NCBI GenBank assembly: GCA_900321195.1
Contig: ONVG01000080.1
Span: forward strand, 1 to 13,244
DNA length: 13,244 nucleotides
Origin: an uncultured Eubacteriales bacterium
GTDB lineage: Bacteria > Bacillota > Clostridia > Oscillospirales > Acutalibacteraceae
Reading direction: 5' to 3'
Shown: in pieces, positions 7,280 to 13,244 of the stretch
Position numbering within the stretch: position 1 is the first letter of the stretch
How the letters are laid out: each line of letters begins with the position of its first letter
The notes under the pieces: model-generated
The model's input: the letters and a program-made list of their open reading frames with translations, nothing else
Database searches by the model: none
What the model was told of the DNA's origin: nothing
Made by a program: the position numbers and the translations under genes

Positions 7280-7286
7280 AATGTAT

Positions 7287-8675
7287 ATGAGTCAGATTTA
7301 TCCGTTAACAGCTGCCCAGAACATGCATTATCGTTGGATCAGAGAGTACAAAACTCAGCAGGTATCCGGTTTGAGCGTCGTCGCTGCGTTTCAGTTCAAG
7401 GTAAGTATCGAAACGCTGAAAAAGTGTATCGAGCTTGAAAAACAGAGATACGCTTGTCTCAGACTCCGCTTTACAAAGCCTGACGAAAACGGCGATGTTC
7501 AGCAGTATATAGCAGACTATGAGCCTGAGGATATCCAGGAGGTAGACCTTACCGGAATGTCACTTCAGGAAGCTGACGATATCATGCAGAAATGGGCTTA
7601 TGAAACATTTGACGGCGATGATATCCCGATGTGTGAATTCCGTATCGTAAAACTTCCGGAGCGCTATACAGGCTTCTTCGTTCATATGGATCACCGTCTT
7701 AACGACTCTGTAGGCGTTGCAGTTATGGCTACGGATATAATGAATCTGTATATGCATTTCCAGAAGGGCGCGCCTTATCCGGCTCCTCTTGCGGATTTTG
7801 AAAAGGTTCTTGTTTCAGACCTCGAAAAAGCTTCAAACGAAAAGCGTGTCGCAAGAGCAAAGCGCTTTTGGGATGAACAGCTTGACGAATTCGGTGAGCC
7901 GCTCTATTCCGATATACAGGGTCCTTCCGTACTTGAGGAGGCAAGGAAAAAGCATAATGACCCGAACCTCAGAGCCGCTGATATAGAGAGAAAGGAACTC
8001 TTTGTTGCAGTCAAGGATTATCAGCTTGAAGTAGACAGTATGCAGAGAGCTATCAATTTCTGCCTTTACAATCAGATATCACCTACAAACCTTATCCTCC
8101 TTGTTATCCGTATATATCTTTCAAAGATGAATAACGGTCAGGAAGATATCACTATCGAAAACTTTATCTCCAGACGTTCAACACAGGACGAAATGACATC
8201 AGGCGGAAGCCGTGTGCTCTGTTTCCCGTGCAGAACTATAATTTCAGGCGATACAACATTTATAGATGCCGCAAGAAAGATACAGAACCATCAGAACCGT
8301 ATCTATATGTTCAGCGGCTATGACCCCGAACTGATAAGAGATGAAATGAAGAGACGCTACAATACACCCGATGATACTACTTATGTAAGCGTTTATCTGA
8401 CATATCAGCCGCCTATGAATACGAGCGACCTTGACCCGAATTCAGAGAAGCTCCGTACTCATATAAAGTGGTTCGCAAACGGCGCGGCAACAAAGAAAAT
8501 GTATCTTACAGTTTCACATCTGCCCGACAGAAAGCTCAACTTCTCTTATCACTATCAGACAGCGCACCTTACTGAAAAAGATGCTGAATTGATGTATTAC
8601 TACATGATGCGCATTCTTTTCAGAGGCATAGAAGACCCCGGAAGAACTATCGATGAAATAATCGATATGATATGA
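7287..8675 (+). CDS. Free-standing NRPS-like condensation-domain acyltransferase
   Basis: The 462-residue soluble protein is about the size of one condensation (C) domain and nothing else. Its N-terminus IYPLTAAQNMHY fits the C1 motif, and FVHMDHRLNDSVG (131-143) holds the C3 active site. The family's HHxxxDG reads here as DHRLNDS, with the catalytic second His (136) and structural Asp (140) kept, the first His replaced by Asp135 and the Gly by Ser141. Later stretches such as ENFISRRS (291-298) and LNFSYHYQTAHLT (417-429) fit the second half of the fold. C domains join an acyl group held on a carrier protein to an amine or alcohol. A single free-standing copy next to a carrier and a ligase recalls VibH, which acylates a free small amine. 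The promoter, strong ribosome site and fairly frequent CGT and ATC codons suggest good expression. It might instead act as a lipid or wax-ester type acyltransferase; the acceptor is unknown. Confidence 0.82.
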   Translation: MSQIYPLTAAQNMHYRWIREYKTQQVSGLSVVAAFQFKVSIETLKKCIELEKQRYACLRLRFTKPDENGDVQQYIADYEPEDIQEVDLTGMSLQEADDIMQKWAYETFDGDDIPMCEFRIVKLPERYTGFFVHMDHRLNDSVGVAVMATDIMNLYMHFQKGAPYPAPLADFEKVLVSDLEKASNEKRVARAKRFWDEQLDEFGEPLYSDIQGPSVLEEARKKHNDPNLRAADIERKELFVAVKDYQLEVDSMQRAINFCLYNQISPTNLILLVIRIYLSKMNNGQEDITIENFISRRSTQDEMTSGGSRVLCFPCRTIISGDTTFIDAARKIQNHQNRIYMFSGYDPELIRDEMKRRYNTPDDTTYVSVYLTYQPPMNTSDLDPNSEKLRTHIKWFANGAATKKMYLTVSHLPDRKLNFSYHYQTAHLTEKDAELMYYYMMRILFRGIEDPGRTIDEIIDMI

Positions 8676-8697
8676 TTTTGAAAGGAGTTAAATAATT

Positions 8698-8943
8698 ATG
8701 GAAGAAAAATTCAAGGAGATCGTAGCACGTTACTGTTCTGTAAAAGCGGAGGACATCAAGGACGATATGAGCTTCCGTGATGACCTCGGACTCAGCTCAC
8801 TTGACCTTATGACATTCCTCGGTGATCTTGAAGATGAATTCGATGTAGAATTCGATTTCGGTGAGGATGAGCAGAAGCTCTCACGCATAAGCACAGTAGG
8901 AAGCGCAATGGAGATGCTCAAAGAGTATATGGAAAAAGAATAA
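8698..8943 (+). CDS. Acyl/peptidyl carrier protein
   Basis: The 81-residue acidic protein is of usual carrier length with a four-helix pattern. The 4'-phosphopantetheine site is in DLGLSSLDLM (29-38). By alignment to the common D-S-L motif, Ser34 carries the arm and Ser33 replaces the usual Asp. The negative helix after it (EDEFDVEFDFGEDE) is typical of ACP recognition surfaces. AAAGGAG at 8680-8686 precedes ATG 8698. Its place between the condensation protein and the AMP-ligase (22 and 15 bases away) suggests it serves this operon rather than general fatty acid synthesis. It needs a phosphopantetheinyl transferase, which is not in this window. DltC-type D-alanyl carriers are similar in size and remain an alternative. 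Confidence 0.9.
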   Translation: MEEKFKEIVARYCSVKAEDIKDDMSFRDDLGLSSLDLMTFLGDLEDEFDVEFDFGEDEQKLSRISTVGSAMEMLKEYMEKE

Positions 8944-8947
8944 GCAT

Positions 8948-8953
8948 GGGTGA
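8948..8953 (+). promoter_or_regulatory. Ribosome binding site deciding the AMP-ligase start
   Basis: GGGTGA lies five bases before ATG 8959. An upstream in-frame GTG at 8950 lies inside this site and has no good site of its own, so the shorter start MKRTIYTMWK is preferred. Confidence 0.6.
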
Positions 8954-8958
8954 TATTT

Positions 8959-10494
8959 ATGAAAAGAACTATCTATACTATGTGGAAGAGATGCGAAGAA
9001 AAATATGCTGCTCTTCCTGCTGTCCGTTGGCTCGTTAAAAAAGATGTAAAGGAAAGAAGCTACGGCGAGCTTGCCGCTGATGTTAAAGCTATAAGAAAAG
9101 GCTTTGTCGCTCAGGATTTCTCACATAAGCACATAGTTCTTATCGGTACAAGCTCCGTTGAGTGGATAACAGCTTATATGGGTATTGTTACAAGCAACAA
9201 TACCGCTGTTCCGCTTGACTCCGCACTTCCTGCACCTGACCTTATCGACCTTATCAACCGTTCCGACTCGGAGGGCGTATTCCTTAGCAATGTCTTTGTT
9301 TCTCTTGCAGAGAAAATACAGGCAAACTGTCCTAATGTAAGAAAAATATGGATGCTTACCGGTGACGCTGTTGAGGGTACGGAAACTGTCGCTGATCTTA
9401 TGGCGGCAGGCAAGGACTGCGCCGAGCCTGAACAGCCTGAAGGGGACGATATATCCATGATCGTTTATACCTCAGGAACTACCGGAAAGAGCAAGGGCGT
9501 TATGCTTACACAGAGCAATCTGTACTGCAATATCGAAGCAGTTCTGTATGACTTTGATCCGGGTCTGATATTCATGAGCGTACTTCCTGTACATCATGCA
9601 TTCTGTCTGTCTATGGACTGGCTGAACGGTTTCTGGATGGGCGCAGTTCTGTGCATAAATGACTCTCTTTTCCACATAATAAGGAATATGAGCATCTATC
9701 AGCCTGATGTTATACTTATGGTACCGCTTATGGTAGAAACTATCTACAAGAGACTGAAAGCTCTTGGCGCAGATGTTCCGCCCGAAATACTCGGAAAGAA
9801 AGTTTTCGGTGAGAACATGAAGTATATCATGACAGGCGGCGCGCATCTTGACCCGTATTATATCGATGAGTTTGCAAAGTACGGCATAGAGATATATGAG
9901 GGCTACGGCATGTCAGAGTGTTCACCTGTAATCAGCACGAACAAGATAGGCGAGGGCAGACCCGGCTCTATCGGCAGACCGCTTTCAAATGTTGAGATAA
10001 AGTTTGAGGACGGCGAGATACTTGTTCGCGGCACAAGCGTAATGAAAGGCTACTACAAGATGGATAAGGAGACAAGCGAAACTCTCAAGGATGGCTGGCT
10101 CCATACAGGCGATAAGGGCTATATCGATGAGGACGGCTATCTGTTCATCAACGGCAGAGTAAAGAACCTTATCATACTTTCCAACGGCGAAAATATCTCT
10201 CCGGAAGAGATAGAAACAAAGCTTTCAGCGCTCAATGATATTATCGATGAGATAGTTGTAACAGGCGAAGACAATATGCTTACAGCCCGTATCTATCCTG
10301 AGCAGACAGTGGCAGAGAACATGAGCAAGGAAGAAGTAAAGAATGCTTTGCAGGCTATCCTTAATGACTACAATAAAAATCAACCAACTTATAAGCAGCT
10401 TTCAAGACTTGTGATAAGGGAAAATCCTTTCCTGAAAAATTCTTCAAAGAAGATAATTCGCAATGAAGTGCTTAGAGATGAACCGGGGGCATGA
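8959..10494 (+). CDS. AMP-forming acyl ligase (acyl-ACP/CoA synthetase, adenylation enzyme)
   Basis: The 511-residue protein belongs to the ANL superfamily. It shows the ATP-binding loop YTSGTTGKSKG (170-180), LPVHHAF (209-215), YGMSE (316-320), the ribose-binding Asp in HTGD (382-385), the hinge region GRVKN (399-403) and the C-terminal catalytic Lys in SSKKIIRN (Lys498). It should activate a carboxylic acid as acyl-adenylate and load it on a thiol. The overall look is closer to fatty-acyl ligases than to amino-acid adenylation domains, and the neighbouring carrier makes acyl-ACP the likely product. No membrane segment or carrier domain is fused. The gene starts 15 bases after the ACP stop. 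Its TGA at 10492-10494 overlaps an ATG (10491) that would have started the next gene but for a frame break. Amino-acid activation, as in DltA, cannot be excluded without structural comparison of the acyl pocket. Confidence 0.88.
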   Translation: MKRTIYTMWKRCEEKYAALPAVRWLVKKDVKERSYGELAADVKAIRKGFVAQDFSHKHIVLIGTSSVEWITAYMGIVTSNNTAVPLDSALPAPDLIDLINRSDSEGVFLSNVFVSLAEKIQANCPNVRKIWMLTGDAVEGTETVADLMAAGKDCAEPEQPEGDDISMIVYTSGTTGKSKGVMLTQSNLYCNIEAVLYDFDPGLIFMSVLPVHHAFCLSMDWLNGFWMGAVLCINDSLFHIIRNMSIYQPDVILMVPLMVETIYKRLKALGADVPPEILGKKVFGENMKYIMTGGAHLDPYYIDEFAKYGIEIYEGYGMSECSPVISTNKIGEGRPGSIGRPLSNVEIKFEDGEILVRGTSVMKGYYKMDKETSETLKDGWLHTGDKGYIDEDGYLFINGRVKNLIILSNGENISPEEIETKLSALNDIIDEIVVTGEDNMLTARIYPEQTVAENMSKEEVKNALQAILNDYNKNQPTYKQLSRLVIRENPFLKNSSKKIIRNEVLRDEPGA

Positions 10495-10545
10495 AAAATT
10501 AGTATTTCCGAAACTTATTATCAGCACATTTCCGGTTCTGATGCA

Positions 10546-11442
10546 TTGCCTCTTTCAGTTCTGAGAATAGAGCCGGAAGACCCGGCGGATATCAAAGGCA
10601 TTGTTCAGATCGTTCACGGAAAAAACGAGCACAAGGGAAGATATATCGCGTTTATGAAATTTCTTGCTGCTCACGGCTTTTTAACTATAATCAATGATCA
10701 TAGGGGACACGGTGAAAGTGTCCTCTATGCGGAAGATAGAGGATACTGGTATGAGGGCGGCTATCAGGCGCTTATCGAAGATCTGCACGAGATAACGCTT
10801 GAAGTAAAGGAATATGCTGCGGAAAAGTGCGGCAAAAAAGACCTTCCATTTGTACTTCTGGGACACAGCATGGGCTCTCTTGCGGCAAGATGCTATATCA
10901 GAAAATATGATGCGGATATTGACAAGCTTTGTATTATCGGCTCTCCGTCAAAGTCGAACATGGTAAAAGACGGACTTAGGATAATTAAAATACTCAAATT
11001 TTTTGAGGGCGAGAGGTATCGTTCAAGACTTGCGAAGCTGCTCATAATGGGAGTATCATATGAGCTGAAATTCAGAAAAGAGCATCTTCACAATGCATGG
11101 ACAAATTCCGAGCGTGAAGCTGTTATAGAGCATAACAATGACCCGATGTGCAGATTTTTGTTCACCCTGAACGGATATGAACAAATGCTGAATCTGTCAC
11201 AGCTCACTTATTCGGGCGGATATATTCCGAAAAACCCGTATCTTTCTATCAGATTTTTGTCGGGAGCGGATGACCCCTGCGCTATATCAACGGTAAAGTT
11301 TGCCGAAGCCATGTATATATTAAAGAAAATAGGCTACAGTGATGTACGCGGAAAGATATACCGTGGTATGAGACATGATATACTTCACGAAAAGAACAAA
11401 ATACGTGTCTACAATGATATCCTTAGATTTATCGAAAAATAA
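10546..11442 (+). CDS. Alpha/beta hydrolase (monoacylglycerol-lipase/lysophospholipase-like), start disturbed
   Basis: The 298 residues counted from TTG 10546 form an alpha/beta-hydrolase core. It has the oxyanion-side IVHGKNEHKGRY (22-33), DHRGHGES (51-58), nucleophile elbow GHSMG with Ser108, acid Asp243 in SGADDP, and His277 in RHDIL. The family includes lysophospholipases and monoacylglycerol lipases, and some members act as editing thioesterases. The frame is open further upstream and reads KISISETYYQHISGSDALPL before the TTG, residues that fit the usual N-terminus of this family, so the annotated TTG is probably not the ancestral start. The ATG at 10491 would supply Met but is out of frame by one base: five A follow where four would give MKISISETYY. 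ATT 10498, eight bases after GGGGG (10485-10489), is another possible start. It ends the operon just before a strong terminator. It may release, edit or consume the acyl product. Confidence 0.78.
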   Translation: MPLSVLRIEPEDPADIKGIVQIVHGKNEHKGRYIAFMKFLAAHGFLTIINDHRGHGESVLYAEDRGYWYEGGYQALIEDLHEITLEVKEYAAEKCGKKDLPFVLLGHSMGSLAARCYIRKYDADIDKLCIIGSPSKSNMVKDGLRIIKILKFFEGERYRSRLAKLLIMGVSYELKFRKEHLHNAWTNSEREAVIEHNNDPMCRFLFTLNGYEQMLNLSQLTYSGGYIPKNPYLSIRFLSGADDPCAISTVKFAEAMYILKKIGYSDVRGKIYRGMRHDILHEKNKIRVYNDILRFIEK

Positions 11443-11456
11443 ACATCTTTGAATAC

Positions 11457-11506
11457 AAAACGGGCTCCGGCGCCGAAAAGTGACGGAGCCCGTTTTGATT
11501 GTTTTT
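11457..11506 (+). terminator. Strong terminator ending the C/ACP/AMP-ligase operon
   Basis: AAAACGGGCTCCG (11457-11469) pairs perfectly with CGGAGCCCGTTTT (11484-11496) around a 14-base loop. A T-rich run follows, with five T at 11502-11506. The AAAA/TTTT flanks could let it work in both directions. It lies 14 bases after the hydrolase stop. Confidence 0.92.
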
Positions 11507-11769
11507 ATCAGGTGCAGTTTGCCTTTTCTGCGGCTTTATTGCCCTGATATTTTATCATGCAACAAATTTTTCTTAAAGATAAATTATGTTTTAGTGCTTA
11601 TATGTTCTGTCATTATTATTAAATTATTGTATTAAGATTTGTATATAAAGCAGAAATATACTTGTCATCTTACCTGATTTGTTTAATGTTTTTCGGACAG
11701 CGAGTATTATAATAACCGGATAAACAGCTTTACATATATGACGGCGAAATAATCATCTTTTTTGAATAG
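11507..11769. other. AT-rich stretch without recognisable genes
   Basis: No coding frame with sensible composition is seen on either strand. A TATAAT word at 11708-11713 lacks a well-spaced -35 element, so any promoter here is weak or decayed. The stretch runs into the propeller-sensor remnant without a start codon or ribosome site and may be the eroded upstream part of that gene. Confidence 0.5.
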
Positions 11770-12030
11770 ATCAATGCGGGGTACGATAATAAAAACGGAC
11801 TGACGACTTCCGAAGCGAATGCTGTCGCACAGACAGGCGAGGGATTTATCTGGATAGGCAGTTACGGAGGACTTGTCCGCTATGACGGAAAGCGTTTTGA
11901 ACGTGTAGACAGATCTATGAATATTTCGGGAGTAAAATCGCTTTATGCAGACGGTAAAGACAGGCTTTGGATAGGCATGAACGACAAAGGACTTGCCATG
12001 ATGCATAGAGGAGAGGTAATGTTCTGGGGG
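11770..12030 (+). pseudogene. Remnant of a regulator-propeller sensor protein
   Basis: After a TAG at 11767-11769 one frame reads YDNKNGLTTSEANAVAQTGE, then GFIWIGSYGGLVRYDGKRFE, and further on DGKDRLWIGMNDKGLAMMHR. Two WIG-containing blades like these are typical of two-component-regulator propeller repeats (Reg_prop). In Clostridia such propellers usually form the outer sensor part of long membrane proteins ending in a GGDEF, kinase or DNA-binding output. Here there is no start, signal peptide, further blades, membrane segment or output domain. Similarity ends about 12020-12030, and the frame stops at 12097-12099 inside the antiporter gene. It is a truncated, surely non-functional piece of what should be a much longer gene. 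Confidence 0.8.
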
Positions 12031-12040
12031 ATGTATAAAT

Positions 12041-13243
12041 ATGCTTTTATCACTTGCGATTATTTTTCTTGTTGGGCTGTCTGCGGCGGCGATATTTGAA
12101 AAAATAGGATTGCCGCGCATTATCGGCATGCTGGGCGTAGGTATAGCGGTAAGCCCTTATGTGCTTGACTTGCTGGACGAGTCTGTACTTGGCATATCTA
12201 CAGAGCTAAGACAAATGGCTCTTATCATAATACTGATAAAAGCCGGACTGTCACTTAATTTGTCAGACCTTAAAAAAGTCGGCAGACCTGCAGTGATGAT
12301 GTCTTTCGTGCCTGCGTGCTTTGAGATAGCCGGTTATGTCATATTTGCGCCGCTTCTGTTGGGTGTCAGTTATATAGAGGCGGCAGTTATGGGCGCTGTG
12401 CTGAGCGCTGTATCGCCTGCGGTGGTCGTTCCGAGAATGGTCAGGCTTATCGAAGAAAAATACGGCACAGAAAAAAGCATACCGCAGATGATACTTGCCG
12501 GCGCTTCGTGCGATGATGTATTTGTTATAGTATTGTTTTCAACATTCGTTACAATGGCGCAGGGCGGTTCGGTAAAAGCGGTTGATTTTCTTAATATCCC
12601 TGTATCTATCGTTCTTGGAGTGCTGCTTGGAGCTGTAACAGGGCTGTGCATCTGTTTTCTGTTTGAGATATCATATAAGCACAATAACAAGATAAGGAAC
12701 AGTATAAAGGTCATAGTTATGCTCGGAACAGCATTTTTGCTTATGTCTGCCGAAACGCTTGCAAAGCCTTATGCTGCTGTATCGGGACTGCTTGCTGTAG
12801 TTGCAATGGCTTGTATCGTGAAGCTGAGAGCGGATAAGAGCGTATCTCTGCGCTTGTCGGAAAAATTCGGCAAACTGTGGATAGCGGCAGAGGTCATACT
12901 GTTTGTATTGGTAGGAGCAGCAGTTGATGTGCGCTATACGCTCGAAGCAGGCGCTTTTGCATTGCTTATGATATTCATAGCCCTTGCATTCAGAGCTGTA
13001 GGAGTTGTTGTCTGTATGGCAGGAACAAAGCTCACGGCAAAGGAACGGCTTTTTTGTATTATTGCATACCTCCCGAAAGCCACTGTACAGGCGGCTATAG
13101 GTTCGGTACCGCTGTCATTGGGATTGCCGTGCGGAAAAACTGTACTGTCTGTCGCTGTGCTTGCGATACTGATAACAGCGCCGCTGGGGGCTGTAGGAAT
13201 CGATAAAACAAGTCACAGGATACTTCAAAAGTGCAATTCTTAA
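12041..13243 (+). CDS. Cation:proton antiporter (Na+/H+ exchanger family)
   Basis: The 400-residue integral membrane protein has about eleven or twelve hydrophobic segments covering the Na_H_Exchanger fold. Typical features are GLPRIIGMLGVGI in the first hairpin (23-35), the broken-helix segment SAVSPAVVVPRM (122-133), the ion-binding acidic pair Asp158-Asp159 in GASCDDVF, and LPKATVQAAIG (344-354) near the end. It should exchange Na+ or K+ for protons at the cytoplasmic membrane for pH and salt balance. ATG 12041 starts directly with the first helix and has GGGGG at 12026-12030. The gene is complete, its TAA ending one base before the window edge. No cytosolic TrkA domain follows within the chain, unlike KefB/KefC. 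It lies on the heels of the propeller remnant without an obvious promoter of its own, so its transcription may come from the remnant's old promoter region. Confidence 0.88.
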   Translation: MLLSLAIIFLVGLSAAAIFEKIGLPRIIGMLGVGIAVSPYVLDLLDESVLGISTELRQMALIIILIKAGLSLNLSDLKKVGRPAVMMSFVPACFEIAGYVIFAPLLLGVSYIEAAVMGAVLSAVSPAVVVPRMVRLIEEKYGTEKSIPQMILAGASCDDVFVIVLFSTFVTMAQGGSVKAVDFLNIPVSIVLGVLLGAVTGLCICFLFEISYKHNNKIRNSIKVIVMLGTAFLLMSAETLAKPYAAVSGLLAVVAMACIVKLRADKSVSLRLSEKFGKLWIAAEVILFVLVGAAVDVRYTLEAGAFALLMIFIALAFRAVGVVVCMAGTKLTAKERLFCIIAYLPKATVQAAIGSVPLSLGLPCGKTVLSVAVLAILITAPLGAVGIDKTSHRILQKCNS

Positions 13244-13244
13244 T

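Noticed and set aside
7081..7280. The T-rich stretch before the condensation-protein gene considered as a riboswitch or attenuator leader.
   Set aside because: The near-consensus promoter starts transcription near 7248, leaving only about 39 bases of leader; the T-rich part lies upstream of it.
8959..10494. Assignment of the AMP-ligase and ACP as DltA and DltC.
   Set aside because: The condensation gene and hydrolase neighbours and the fatty-acyl-ligase look of the enzyme do not fit a D-alanylation operon; the idea is kept only as a finding to test.
11776..11830. Sigma-A promoter for the propeller remnant or antiporter near 11680-11713.
   Set aside because: The TATAAT word has no -35 element at 16-18 bases, so no promoter is claimed.

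Overview
The window looks like a chromosomal piece of a Gram-positive Clostridia, most likely a Ruminococcus-type member of the Oscillospiraceae. This is inferred from moderate GC, many A/T-ending codons (ATA for Ile), strong GGAGG ribosome sites, near-consensus sigma-A promoters, several Ser/Lys/Glu-rich lipoproteins and no outer-membrane genes. I could not run a database search. All confident genes are on the + strand.

Region 1 (1-84) is the last 27 codons of an unidentified gene. Region 2 (118-6365) reads as one transcription unit with its own promoter (TTGACA-N17-TAAAAT) and terminator. It encodes two tandem paralogous SGNH-hydrolase lipoproteins, a DUF4358-type lipoprotein, an AlgI/DltB-like MBOAT membrane O-acyltransferase starting at TTG, a membrane-anchored DHHW/AlgX-like protein, and an EamA/DMT transporter. 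The first five genes fit an envelope O-acylation machine: MBOAT carries an acyl group through the membrane, and the extracytoplasmic SGNH-fold proteins place it on, or remove it from, a surface polymer.

Region 3 (6366-7200) is debris. It holds AT-rich direct repeats, a headless response regulator with an in-frame TAG, and a stretch that reads better as coding on the minus strand. Region 4 (7213-11506) is the most unusual part: a compact operon with a strong promoter and terminator. It encodes a free-standing NRPS-like condensation-domain protein, an acyl carrier protein, an AMP-forming acyl ligase and an alpha/beta hydrolase. The ligase would load an acyl group on the carrier, and the condensation enzyme would pass it to a free amine or alcohol, as the stand-alone condensation enzyme VibH does in vibriobactin synthesis. 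The hydrolase could edit or release the product. The hydrolase reading frame is broken right at its natural start by what looks like one extra A.

Region 5 (11507-13244) has a gene-free AT-rich stretch, the remnant of a regulator-propeller sensor protein, and a complete cation:proton antiporter that starts within 11 bases of the remnant. The acyl-transfer operon therefore lies between two decayed signalling genes, which suggests past rearrangement around it.
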